Source: an uncultured Eubacteriales bacterium (GTDB lineage Bacteria; Bacillota; Clostridia; Christensenellales; CAG-138). From it: 23,110 nt of DNA. The stretch spans positions 1 through 23,110 of the forward strand of contig UQOG01000019.1 of NCBI GenBank assembly GCA_900542615.1, read 5' to 3'. A program made the position numbers and the translations under genes. Shown in pieces: positions 7,634-15,567 of the stretch. Positions within the stretch are counted from its first letter, which is position 1; each line of letters opens with the position of its first letter. The notes beneath the pieces are model-generated. The model was not told where the DNA came from, made no database searches, and worked only from the letters and a program-made list of their open reading frames with translations.

Positions 7634-10600
7634 ATGCGACAGTTTATTGCGCTGATCTTGGCGCTGGTCTTGGTCTTTGCCCTGTTGCCTGCCGGCACCT
7701 CCCTGGCGGACAGCGGCTATGATACCATCCGCGTCAAACTCTCCACCAATAACGCCACCGCTTTATCCATTTACGCTTCCGGCGAATACTTCGTCCAGGA
7801 AAACGGGGCTTCCTTTTCCGGGGGCACCCTGACCGTCCGCTCCAACCTGGATGGCACCCTCACCCTGTATCACAGCAGCCTGGGCAGCCTATACACCGGC
7901 GCCAGCCTCCACCTGATGCGGGCCAAAATGGACAAGAGCGCCGGGTATTTGCAGCTCAACGGCTACCGGTACCTGGGACATTTTTACATCGCCCCCCTGT
8001 CCTCCGGGTACCTGCGGGTCATCAATGAAGTCCCCCTGGCCCATTACCTCTACGGGGTGGTGGCCTATGAAATGAGCGATTCCTTCCCCATGGAGGCCCT
8101 TAAGGCCCAGGCCATCGCCGCCAAGTGTTACGCCCTTTCCCAGCGCTCCAGCGGGGATTACGACATCGGGGATACCTCCAGCGACCAGGTATACCGGGGC
8201 TACTATGCCGGCTATTCCAACGTGATCGCCGCGGTGGATTCCACCATCCAGGAGGTCCTCACCGTAAACGGCAAGCTATTATGCACCTACTATGCTGCCA
8301 GCAACGGCGGCGAGACCATGCTGCCCAGCCAGGCCTGGAGCGGCAGGAGCAGCAGCGGCTACGCAGTGGCCCAAGACCCCTACGACCTGCGTAACGTCTA
8401 CGCCAAAAAGGAGACCGTAACCGTGCCCTTGAACCGGGGCGGCGCCATCAGCCAGGGGCTGTGGAACCTGCTGATCACCAAGGCCAGCGCCGCCACCGGC
8501 CAAAGCTGTACCACCCTATACAATATTGCCCAATTCAGCCTCCATACCCCCCGTTTCTCCGGACAAACCCGAAACATGACCGCCGGCACTGCGGTGGTAT
8601 CCGTCTATACCGCCGGGAACACCTTGCTGGAAAACGTCACCGTCAACTTCACCACCCAGGAGCTGGAAGCCTATCAGGTCGTGCTGGATAGCTCCCTGCG
8701 GACCTTCTGGGGGGAGCAGGCTGCGGACGGCAGCGCCTATTACATCTACCACCTGCGCTACGGCCACGGGGTGGGCCTGAGCCAGCGGGGCGCCCAGCAG
8801 GCAGCCAGCGAGGGCCTTTCCTACCGGGAGATCCTGAAATTCTACTATCCCGGGGCGACCCTATCCACCATCTCCGTCCAAATGCCCGCCGACCCGGCCC
8901 GGCCCAATGCCTCCCAGCCCGCCGGCGACTATGTGTTCGCCCGCACCACCGGCGGGGTCAACCTGCGGGTGGGCCCGGGGGTCACCTATACTTCTTTGGG
9001 CGTGATCCCCGCTGACGCCCAGCTCCAGGTATTCAGCCGGGAGGGCGGCTGGGCCCGGGTGGCCTACGGCAGCTATGCGGGATATGTGTCCGAGGACTAC
9101 ATCGCCTATGACAATGGCTATCCCCCGGATTCCGGCGCCACGCCTTCCCCCTCCGCTTCCCCCGCCCCTTCCCCCTCCCCTACCGCCTCTGCGGCGCCAG
9201 GGGTCATCGCCTACGGCCAGGTCACCGGCCAGGATGTAAACTTCCGCACCGGGCCCAGCACCCGATATGAGAGCCTGTGCAAGCTGGATCGGAACACGTC
9301 CCTTTCCATCTACGGCCAGGAAAACGGCTGGTACCAGGCCCAGGCCAACGGCAAGACGGGCTACATCATCGGCAGCTATGTGCGCATCACGGGCTATCCC
9401 GCCTATGTGCCGGAGGTGGAGACCCCCTTGTATCCCTCCCTGCCCCTTTCCACCCCCAGCCCGTCGGCCCAGCCCACCGCCACCCCCGACGCTTCCAGCG
9501 GCTATACCGCCGTGGAGACCGGCTTGCTCAACGCAGGAGGCGTAAACTTCCGCAAGGGGCCGGATACCAGTTATGCCAGCTATGGCAAGCTGGATAAAAA
9601 TACCGGCGTATTCGTCCTGGGCCGGGACGGGGATTGGTATTCCGTGCAGATCGGCCAGACCAAGGGCTATGTGTACGATAGCTATATCACCATCACCGGC
9701 ACCGCCCGGATTGATAGCCAGGGCAATGTAGAGGGCGCCCCGCCCCAGGGCAGCACCGGCCTGGGCAAGACCACCGGCAACGTATACCTGCGCCAAGGGC
9801 CGGGCACCAGCCATGAGGCCCTGGATATCCTGCGCAAGGGCACGGAGGTGATCCTCTATGAGATGGAATCCGGCTGGTACCGGATCAAGCTGGAGGATGG
9901 CACGGCAGGCTATGTAAGCTCCAAGTACATCACCGTCACCCAAAGTTATAGCGACGCCATGGAGGACCTGTTCCAGCCGGACGAGCCCGCCAATCCCCAA
10001 AGCACCGGCAAGGGGGTCACAACCACGGATGTGAATTTCCGGGAAGGGCCTTCCACCAGCCACAAGAAGCTGGGCCGCATCCCGGAGGGGGCTTCCCTGA
10101 CCCTCTACGGCCAGGATGGGGATTGGCAGCAGGTGGAATACAATGGGATCACGGGCTATGTTTACGGTAAATATATAAAAAAGGCCAGCGCAGACCAGCA
10201 GGAAACCGTAGGTACGCCGGATGCGCCGGTTTCCAGCTCCTCCCTGCGCCTGGCCCAGGGAAGCGCCGGGGGCAATGTAAACTTCCGCAAGGCCCCCAGC
10301 ACCCAGGCGGAGAAGATCCAGCTCCTCTCCAAGGGGACGGAACTGCAGATTCTGGGCCAGTGGGACGAGTGGTATTATGTGCTGTATAAAGGCCAGGCAG
10401 GTTTTGCCTTCAAGGATTATATTCGGGTGGAAAGCCAGGGCGACGCGGGCATTCCCAATGTCAACGCCAACATCCAGCCCCGGGTCTGCTCCACCTCCGC
10501 CCAGGTGAACCTCCGGGCCGGGGCCAATACGGACAGCGCTGTGATCCAGCTGCTGGATCGCCGCAGCGAGATCACGGTATACTATGTGCAGGGGGATTGG

Positions 10601-10663
10601 TGCCTTGCCAGCTACCAGGGCGTCCTGGGGTATGTGTTCAGCAAATACGTGAACTTCGGTTGA
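7634..10663 (+). CDS. Secreted SpoIID/LytB-domain protein with seven SH3b repeats
   Basis: This is a 1009-residue exported protein. A signal peptide spans residues 1-25 (hydrophobic core, cleavage likely after TSLA). The SpoIID/LytB domain covers about residues 130-415, including YLYGVVAYEMSDSFP with the presumed catalytic glutamate E146, KAQAIAAKCYAL, YYAASNGGETM and the closing GHGVGLSQRGAQQAA. SpoIID enzymes are lytic transglycosylases acting on denuded glycan strands. The rest is seven bacterial SH3 repeats, each with a V-N/Y-F/L-R-x-G-P-type motif and a closing GYV..Y: about 433-495, 527-590, 626-690, 708-770, 790-851, 872-934 and 948-1008. Ser/Pro/Thr-rich linkers separate the first three. 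Ordinary SpoIID is about 340 residues without SH3b. The start has GAGGA 8 bases upstream. It may act in sporulation or in vegetative wall remodelling. Confidence 0.9.
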   Translation: MRQFIALILALVLVFALLPAGTSLADSGYDTIRVKLSTNNATALSIYASGEYFVQENGASFSGGTLTVRSNLDGTLTLYHSSLGSLYTGASLHLMRAKMDKSAGYLQLNGYRYLGHFYIAPLSSGYLRVINEVPLAHYLYGVVAYEMSDSFPMEALKAQAIAAKCYALSQRSSGDYDIGDTSSDQVYRGYYAGYSNVIAAVDSTIQEVLTVNGKLLCTYYAASNGGETMLPSQAWSGRSSSGYAVAQDPYDLRNVYAKKETVTVPLNRGGAISQGLWNLLITKASAATGQSCTTLYNIAQFSLHTPRFSGQTRNMTAGTAVVSVYTAGNTLLENVTVNFTTQELEAYQVVLDSSLRTFWGEQAADGSAYYIYHLRYGHGVGLSQRGAQQAASEGLSYREILKFYYPGATLSTISVQMPADPARPNASQPAGDYVFARTTGGVNLRVGPGVTYTSLGVIPADAQLQVFSREGGWARVAYGSYAGYVSEDYIAYDNGYPPDSGATPSPSASPAPSPSPTASAAPGVIAYGQVTGQDVNFRTGPSTRYESLCKLDRNTSLSIYGQENGWYQAQANGKTGYIIGSYVRITGYPAYVPEVETPLYPSLPLSTPSPSAQPTATPDASSGYTAVETGLLNAGGVNFRKGPDTSYASYGKLDKNTGVFVLGRDGDWYSVQIGQTKGYVYDSYITITGTARIDSQGNVEGAPPQGSTGLGKTTGNVYLRQGPGTSHEALDILRKGTEVILYEMESGWYRIKLEDGTAGYVSSKYITVTQSYSDAMEDLFQPDEPANPQSTGKGVTTTDVNFREGPSTSHKKLGRIPEGASLTLYGQDGDWQQVEYNGITGYVYGKYIKKASADQQETVGTPDAPVSSSSLRLAQGSAGGNVNFRKAPSTQAEKIQLLSKGTELQILGQWDEWYYVLYKGQAGFAFKDYIRVESQGDAGIPNVNANIQPRVCSTSAQVNLRAGANTDSAVIQLLDRRSEITVYYVQGDWCLASYQGVLGYVFSKYVNFG

Positions 10664-10707
10664 TGGCCAGGCCCAGGCCACCGGATAGAAAAGGAGAAAT
10701 ATAAATT

Positions 10708-11112
10708 ATGAAGCGCGCCCTTTCCCTGGCCCTGCTGTGCGGGGCTATCCTCTGTCTCGTGTCCGGCTGCGGCGGGAACGTCCGAAACGTGGAACGGCTC
10801 TATACACCCTCGGACCTGTACGCTGAAGCGGACATAGATGCCGCCATGGACGCGGCCATCCGGTACTTCAAAAAGGAATTCTCCGGCTGCACCCTTACCC
10901 AGATCCAGTACCCCGGCGACGATGCGGAAGCCTTTGCCCAGTGGGCGGACCGGTCCGGAAAGGACGAGGCCATTGTGCTCATCTCCTCCTTCACCGTGGA
11001 CGCGTCCGGCGGGGACGGCTCCTTCAATCCCAACAGCACCTACACCGGCTGGAACTGGATCCTGGCCCGGGACCAAGGCGGCAAATGGAGCCATGTAGAT
11101 CATGGGTATTGA
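10708..11112 (+). CDS. Small lipoprotein (resembles DUF4829-type proteins)
   Basis: This 134-residue protein has a lipoprotein signal peptide with lipobox LVSGC (C21), then a small mixed alpha/beta domain with YTPSDLYAEADIDAAMDAAI, a stretch with VLISSFTVD, GGDGSFNPNSTYTGWNWILARD and a C-terminal tail ending in HGY. Similar small lipoproteins in gut Clostridia are, as far as I recall, annotated as DUF4829; function unknown. AAGGAG lies 11 bases before the ATG. It is 44 bases after the SpoIID-like gene on the same strand with no terminator between, so the two are probably co-transcribed. The family name is from memory and less certain than the lipoprotein call. Confidence 0.8.
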   Translation: MKRALSLALLCGAILCLVSGCGGNVRNVERLYTPSDLYAEADIDAAMDAAIRYFKKEFSGCTLTQIQYPGDDAEAFAQWADRSGKDEAIVLISSFTVDASGGDGSFNPNSTYTGWNWILARDQGGKWSHVDHGY

Positions 11113-11239
11113 CGGCGAACCGGCCCTTCCGCAGGCTGGCTGTAGCTTTTCTCGGGCCTAATTCCAATGCCAGCTCCCGCAGGTTTAGGCCGGGTTTCGG
11201 CATTTGATTTCTTGTATGGTTTCGAAGCATATTTTTGAT

Positions 11240-11446
11240 ATGCAAGAAACCCTACCCTTGAAAGGCCCCTATTTCGGCTTGTTTCATCCCTGAAATTTGC
11301 GCTTCCCTCTTCCGGCGTCTTACAACGTGAGCAGGGCGGGCCCTTTTGGGGGCTTTGGAATCCGCCGCCTGGAAGAGGCATATTGAGGCTGCTGCATGGC
11401 GCATCGGAGGGAGGCATCCCACAGCGGGTATGCCTCCCTTCTTTTT
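11240..11446 (+). ncRNA. Candidate structured small RNA ending at an intrinsic terminator
   Basis: A possible promoter, TTGATT (11204-11209) and CATATT 18 bases on (11228-11233), would start a transcript near 11240. It would end at the strong terminator 11406-11446, giving about 205 nt. Inside, 11306-11317 pairs with 11366-11378 as a 12-bp stem with one bulged base, flanked by a 5-bp outer stem (TGCGC with GCGCA) and a small hairpin TTTCA-TCCC-TGAAA (11282-11295). A rod-like fold of this length recalls 6S-type RNA, but I see no sequence motif that proves any known class. Confidence 0.3.
11406..11446 (+). terminator. Strong intrinsic terminator
   Basis: GGAGGGAGGCAT (11406-11417) pairs with 11430-11441 over 12 bp with one G-T pair; three more C-G pairs extend it inward past a bulged T, closing a 5-base loop. 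Five T (11442-11446) follow directly. The orientation is clearly plus. It is 294 bases after the lipoprotein stop and may end that operon or a separate small RNA. Confidence 0.8.
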
Positions 11447-11739
11447 CTCACATCTGCCGCAAGTCCGCTCCCTTCCAGGGGGCAGCGTCCATTTCGGCCT
11501 CATTTGTTTCGGCGCAAGGCGGCCAGCCGTAGGCAGGACGGATCCCCTTCCAAGGCGGGCCAATGCAGCGCCCGGGGGAATGGGCCGAAAGGGCCTGATG
11601 GTTTCCAATATCAGCGCCTTTGGGCGGCCTTTTTTGCGGCCCGTATATCCCACGCACAGCCTGCAATGCTGCAACGCCCGCATTGGCTCGGGTCCACGAA
11701 AAACAGGCGCGCGCCCGTCCATAAGCCTGTTATAAACGC

Positions 11740-11785
11740 GCAATGCGCGGAGGTGGAAATTTCCCACTTCCGCGCATTGCTTTTT
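11740..11785 (+). terminator. Strong intrinsic terminator, second
   Basis: GCAATGCGCGGAGGTGG (11740-11756) pairs with 11764-11780 over 17 bp with one G-T pair and a 7-base loop, followed by TTTTT (11781-11785). The T run is on the plus strand, although the nearest minus-strand gene (spoVT-like, stop at 11813) could also use the hairpin. As no plus-strand gene lies between this and the terminator at 11446, it either acts for spoVT on the other strand or ends an unseen RNA. Confidence 0.7.
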
Positions 11786-11812
11786 CGCGGCAATATGGCA
11801 GCCCTAGGGCAG

Positions 11813-12358
11813 TCAGGTCTCCATCTGCTTTCCCATGAAGTGGGCGGCGGTCTCGCAGAGCTTGCGCTCCACCTCCCCCATGCTCTCCGCTTCCCGGCTC
11901 ACCATGAGCACCGCGCCGATGGCGTCGCCCCCCGCCAGGATTGGTACCACCACCCCGGACTGGTATGCGCCGTTGTCCCCGCTGAACAAGGGGATCATAT
12001 TCCCCTGGGCCCGGCTGAAGGTCCCCCGCTCCCGGGTTTTCATCAGCCGCTCCACCTCTTCGCTGATGGGCTTATCCATCAGCTCCCGCTTGCTGCCCCC
12101 CGCTACCGCGATCACCGCATCCTTGTCGCAGATCACCGCCGTATGGCCCAGCGCCTGGTACAATGATTCCGCATACTCTTTTGCAAAATCCCCTAATTCG
12201 CCTATGGGGGAATACTTCTTTAGGATCACTTCTCCATCTCGATCGGTAAATATTTCCAATGGATCGCCTTCGCGGATACGAAGAGTCCTGCGAATTTCCT
12301 TGGGTATGACCACCCGGCCAAGTTCGTCGATGCGCCTTACGATGCCTGTTGCTTTCAA
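11813..12358 (-). CDS. spoVT: SpoVT/AbrB-family transcriptional regulator
   Basis: This 181-residue protein begins with the AbrB-type swapped-hairpin DNA-binding domain (TGIVRRIDELGRVVIPKEIR, about residues 4-23, to about residue 52) and continues with a GAF-like domain (about 60-181). SpoVT controls forespore genes late in sporulation in Bacillus; its length there (about 178) matches. I use TTG at 12358: AGGAGG stands 9 bases upstream and the protein then starts exactly as the family does. The frame is open further upstream to an ATG at 12466, but that extension is not family-like. It is a single gene behind the terminator of the sugar importer operon. The shape is diagnostic of SpoVT, though close paralogues exist. 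Confidence 0.88.
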   Translation of the reverse strand: MKATGIVRRIDELGRVVIPKEIRRTLRIREGDPLEIFTDRDGEVILKKYSPIGELGDFAKEYAESLYQALGHTAVICDKDAVIAVAGGSKRELMDKPISEEVERLMKTRERGTFSRAQGNMIPLFSGDNGAYQSGVVVPILAGGDAIGAVLMVSREAESMGEVERKLCETAAHFMGKQMET

Positions 12359-12496
12359 TGCCCTATTCCTCCTGTATTGTGGTTCTGTTGGCTGTAGCAC
12401 TAGTATTTGTAAGCCGACCGGATGTATGCGGGGAATTCTGTGGTGTTTTTTGCCATGCTTTGGCACAGCCCATGCTGGATCCCCCCGCGCAAACGG

Positions 12497-12528
12497 AAAG
12501 CCTCCGGGCCGCTCCGCCCAGAGGCTTT
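12497..12528 (-). terminator. Terminator of the sugar ABC importer operon
   Basis: On the minus strand AAAGCCTCTGGGC pairs with GCCCGGAGGCTTT over 13 bp with one G-T pair and a 6-base loop. It starts 10 bases after the stop of the binding-protein gene. The 3' T run is short (TTT, then CCGTTT), so it is moderate on this strand; a longer T-rich run follows on the plus strand. Position says it ends the importer operon. Confidence 0.7.
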
Positions 12529-12538
12529 TCTGTTTTCC

Positions 12539-13461
12539 CTACGCCGCGCAGGCGCCCACATCAATGGGGTTCCACAGGTACATATACGGGCAGGGCAGGC
12601 CTTCGCCTACATAGCCGTTCATCTCGGAGGGCAGGCCGAGGCCGGCAACTTTGATGGCGCTGCCGCTATTCTGTACCGCCTGGGCGCAAGCCAGGATACC
12701 CACGGTGGTGGGGCAGCAGATGACCTTCAGGTCGGGATAGTTGGTCATGAGGGACTCGGTCTCATCATAGGACTTCTGGGACTCGTCGTCGCCATATACG
12801 GTGACCACCCACTCCAGGTTCTCATACTTGGCGTCGCCCGCGATGATCTGCTCCATGGCCGCGATCCAGGAATTCTGGTTGGTGGCGGTGGAGGTGGCGG
12901 ACAGCACGGCAAACTGGCCTTCGCCGCCGGTCATGTCATAGATGGAATCCACCAGCACCTGGCCCACTTCCGTGACGCCCGCCTGGTTGACGAACAGCTG
13001 GCTGCCCTTGGCGTCGGAATCCAGGGTCACCACCACGATGCCGCTATCGCGGGCGGCCTGCAGGGTGCTCTCCAGGGCTTCCGCGTCGTTGGCCGCAACT
13101 GCGATACCGTCAACACCCTGGGCTACCAGGTTGTTGATCACGGTGATCTGGGCTTCGGCGGAGGTATCCTCGGGATACTGGACAATGCTGGTTACCCCAG
13201 GGCTGCGCAGGCCTCTTCAAAGTCGGAGGCTTCCCGCTCATTGTAGGGGTTGCCTGCGGACTTGGGCACGATGGCAAAGGTCAGATCGGACGCGGCGGCT
13301 TCCTCAGCCGGCGCTTCCTCGGCAGGGGCTTCCTCGGCGGGCGCTTCCTCGGCCGGGGCTTCCGCAGCGGGGGCTTCCTCCGTAGCGGCAGGGGTCGAGC
13401 TACAGGCCACCATGGAGAGCATCAGGGCCGCAACCAGCAGCAAACTCAACAGTTTCTTCAT
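12539..13461 (-). pseudogene. Sugar-binding lipoprotein of ABC importer (RhaS/RbsB type), frameshifted and short
   Basis: The binding protein would capture sugar outside the membrane for the adjacent permeases. The 5' part (13461-13192) encodes a lipoprotein signal with C20 in MVACSS, an Ala/Glu/Pro repeat linker (residues 28-55) and the start of the periplasmic-binding fold (AIVPKSAGNPYNE). The frame then stops at TAA in ...ALG. The rest continues in another frame as SIVQYPEDTSAEAQ to the end. Adding one G to the run of four (13195-13198) restores one frame of about 307 residues reading ALGVTSIVQYP. The protein also ends early: after LWNPIDVG, homologues go on for roughly 50-60 residues, but here ACAA and a stop follow, 10 bases before the terminator. 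AAAGGAAAAAGGAAAA precedes the ATG. Sequencing error is possible for the frameshift. Confidence 0.85.
13297..13380 (-). repeat. Ala/Glu/Pro pentapeptide repeat in the binding-protein linker
   Basis: Residues 28-55 of the binding lipoprotein are a run of imperfect (E-E-A-P-A) units, visible in DNA as 15-base units with silent differences. It forms a flexible acidic spacer between the lipid anchor and the binding domain. The unit length is a multiple of three, so gain or loss of units would keep the frame. Confidence 0.8.
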
Positions 13462-13507
13462 AGTTTTCCTTTTTCCTTTCGCTTTTTTATTATGGACGCA
13501 TAGGCGT

Positions 13508-14548
13508 TCACATCGATGGTTCTACAGGGGCATCCTGCTTCTTGCCCCGCTTGCGGAACAAGCGCTCCAGCCCCAGGTTGGGCAGCATGACCGCCAGAAT
13601 CAGCATGGCCCCAATGATGATGCGGATGGTCTGGGTGTTCACGTTGATCAGGCCCAGGCCGTAGCGCAGCAGGCCCACGATGAAGATGGCGATAATCACC
13701 CCGGGGAAGGTTCCCTTGCCGCCGGCGGTGGAGACGCCGCCCAGCACGCACATGGAGATGGCTTCCAGCTCGTAGCCCTCCGCCACGTTGCTCTTTACCG
13801 AACCCATCCAGGAGCAGTAGAACACCGCCGCCAGGCCGCACATGAGCCCGGTTACGCTATAGGCGATCATCCGCACCCGCTGCACGTTCACCGCCGCGTA
13901 TTCCGCCGCCAGCCGGTTGGTACCCACGGCGAACATATGCCGGCCATATACGGTCCGGTGCATGATCAGCCCGAACACCACCGCCAGCAGGCAGAACAGC
14001 AGGAACAAATACGGTACCACGCCCAGCCGGGCCTCATAGAGCTGACCGAACCAGGCTACATTCCGCATACCGGAAGTGGAGGTGTCCCCCAGAATCTTCA
14101 TGGAGATGCCCCGGAACAGGGTCATGGTAGCCAGGGTGACGATCATGGGGGCCAATTCGGGGAACTTGGTCAGAATCACCCCATTTACCAGCCCGCAAGC
14201 CAGGCCGACCGCCAGGGCCGCCAGGATCCCCAGCTCCGCCGAACCTGTGGCGTTATAGACAATGCCCAGGATGATAGCGGCCAGGCACACGGTGGAGCCC
14301 ACGGAAAGGTCGATCTCCCCCAGCAGGAGGATATAAGCCATGGGCAGGGCCACCATACCCTTGACCAGGAAGCTGTTCACGTTGGTAAACAGGTTGTAAG
14401 CGTTCAGGTAATTGGGGGAGATGGCGATGTTCATGGCGTTGACCGCCAGGAACAGGAACACCAGCATGGTCTCCCAGCGCAATAGGATGGTCTTGGCGGT
14501 GACCTTTCGGGTCGCCTGGATGGTACGGCCGGATTTGTTAACGCTCAT
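13508..14548 (-). CDS. Sugar ABC transporter permease (RbsC family), second
   Basis: This 346-residue inner-membrane protein belongs to the BPD_transp_2 family (RbsC, RhaP/RhaQ, LsrC/LsrD). It has about nine to ten hydrophobic segments; LLLGEIDLSVGSTV (first third) and CVLGGVSTAGGKGTFPG (last third) are the family signatures, the latter in the loop that contacts the ATPase. The ATG at 14548 overlaps the stop of the upstream permease by 11 bases, indicating translational coupling. The pair of different permeases, rather than one, is typical of the rhamnose (RhaPQ) and AI-2 (LsrCD) importers, and the rhamnose genes next door favour the former. It reads intact. Confidence 0.9.
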   Translation of the reverse strand: MSVNKSGRTIQATRKVTAKTILLRWETMLVFLFLAVNAMNIAISPNYLNAYNLFTNVNSFLVKGMVALPMAYILLLGEIDLSVGSTVCLAAIILGIVYNATGSAELGILAALAVGLACGLVNGVILTKFPELAPMIVTLATMTLFRGISMKILGDTSTSGMRNVAWFGQLYEARLGVVPYLFLLFCLLAVVFGLIMHRTVYGRHMFAVGTNRLAAEYAAVNVQRVRMIAYSVTGLMCGLAAVFYCSWMGSVKSNVAEGYELEAISMCVLGGVSTAGGKGTFPGVIIAIFIVGLLRYGLGLINVNTQTIRIIIGAMLILAVMLPNLGLERLFRKRGKKQDAPVEPSM

Positions 14549-15554
14549 GACTCAATGCCTCCCTCGCTTCCAGGGTCCGCTTGGTAATGCCCCGCTGGAC
14601 CAGCACATTGATGATGATGGCCGCCAGGATGATGCCGCCTTTCAGCGCCTGCTGCCAGAAGGGGTCGATGCCTACCATGCTCAGGGATTTGCTGATGACC
14701 GCGATGGTCACCGCGCCCAGGAATACCCCCACCACGCTGCCCTGGCCGCCGCTCAGGCTCACGCCGCCGATGACGCAGGCGGCGATGATGTCCATTTCCG
14801 AACCGGTGGCCATATCGTTCTGGGCGGAGGCGTAATAGCCGGTATACATGGAGCCGCACAGGCCGGCGATGGCCCCGTTGACGGCGTAGACCAGGATCTT
14901 GATCCGGTCGATGGGAATACCGCTTACCTCAGCCGCCTCCACGTTGGAGCCTACCGCGTAGATCTGCCGGCCGATCCGGGTCCAGCGCAGGATGATGAAA
15001 AACACCACATAGACGCACAGGGTGATGCATACCAGGTTGTTGATCCCCAGGGTGGTACCCTGGGCAAAGGTCTTGAAATCCTGAAGCATATAGGCGGTGC
15101 CCACCCAGGTGCTGTCGGATACGAAGTAGGTCAGGCCCCGGTAGATATACATGAAGCCCAGGGTGGCGATGATGGGAATGACCTTGCCTTTGGCGATGAC
15201 CAGGCCGATGACGATGCCGCACACCAGGCCCACCCCTGTGCTGAACAGGTATACGGTGAGGGCGTTTGGCAGGATATCCGCCTTTTGCAGGAGGGCTGCG
15301 GACATGCCCGCCAGGGCCAGGGTGGCGCCTACGGAAATATCGATGCCCCCGATGAGCAGCACCAGCAGCATCCCCACGGACATGGTCATGGTGTAGGCAT
15401 AGTTTTTGAAGATGGAGTTGATTACGTTGGGGGTGAGGAAGTTGGAATTGCGCAGCTGGATCACCGCGCATAGCAGCGCCAGCACCAGGAACAGGCTGGC
15501 TTCCCGCACCCGGAGCAGCCGCTTGAGGGCTGTGACAAAGGACGATTTTTCCAT
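14538..15554 (-). CDS. Sugar ABC transporter permease (RbsC family), first
   Basis: This 338-residue membrane protein is of the RbsC/RhaP/LsrC family, with about nine to ten hydrophobic segments, LLIGGIDISVGATLAL in the first third and CVIGGVSLSGGQGSVVG in the last third. It would form the translocation channel as a heterodimer with the next permease. The ATG at 15554 has GGAGGG in the 13-base gap after the ATPase stop; that stop codon (TAA) directly abuts the ribosome site. It is intact, but its upstream partner, the ATPase, is truncated and the operon promoter appears lost. The sugar is inferred from context, not from the permease itself. Confidence 0.9.
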   Translation of the reverse strand: MEKSSFVTALKRLLRVREASLFLVLALLCAVIQLRNSNFLTPNVINSIFKNYAYTMTMSVGMLLVLLIGGIDISVGATLALAGMSAALLQKADILPNALTVYLFSTGVGLVCGIVIGLVIAKGKVIPIIATLGFMYIYRGLTYFVSDSTWVGTAYMLQDFKTFAQGTTLGINNLVCITLCVYVVFFIILRWTRIGRQIYAVGSNVEAAEVSGIPIDRIKILVYAVNGAIAGLCGSMYTGYYASAQNDMATGSEMDIIAACVIGGVSLSGGQGSVVGVFLGAVTIAVISKSLSMVGIDPFWQQALKGGIILAAIIINVLVQRGITKRTLEAREALSHER

Positions 15555-15567
15555 GTAGGTTCCCTCC

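Larger units (their letters stand above)
11113..11812. other. 700-base region without a convincing gene
   Basis: No reading frame here has a plausible start with ribosome site, a recognisable domain or protein-like composition; the longest frames run through strong hairpins or into the antisense of spoVT. The region holds two plus-strand intrinsic terminators (11406-11446 and 11740-11785), several other inverted repeats, and a possible promoter near 11204-11233. It may be the 3' untranslated region of the lipoprotein gene, the site of small RNAs, or both. Confidence 0.6.

Noticed and set aside
8929..10660. Regular repeats that could suggest a CRISPR-like or satellite array
   Set aside because: They are the coding repeats of seven SH3b domains; spacing is irregular and the reading frame is kept throughout.
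8861..10681. 606-codon open frame on the minus strand
   Set aside because: It is antisense to the SH3b repeats; the repetitive Gly/Ala/Ile-rich product follows from the repeats on the coding strand.
11650..11690. CACGCACAG resembling the start of a c-di-GMP-I riboswitch
   Set aside because: The rest of the aptamer (the GAAA tetraloop stem, GGGACGCAAAGCC) is missing and no gene follows on that strand.
11252..12166. Overlapping open frames on both strands in the 11.2-12.2 kb region
   Set aside because: They run through strong terminator hairpins, lack ribosome sites, have Arg/Pro/Ala-rich low-information products, and partly shadow spoVT.
12422..13246. 274-codon plus-strand frame
   Set aside because: It is antisense to the binding-protein gene and Gly/His/Ala-rich without any recognisable domain.
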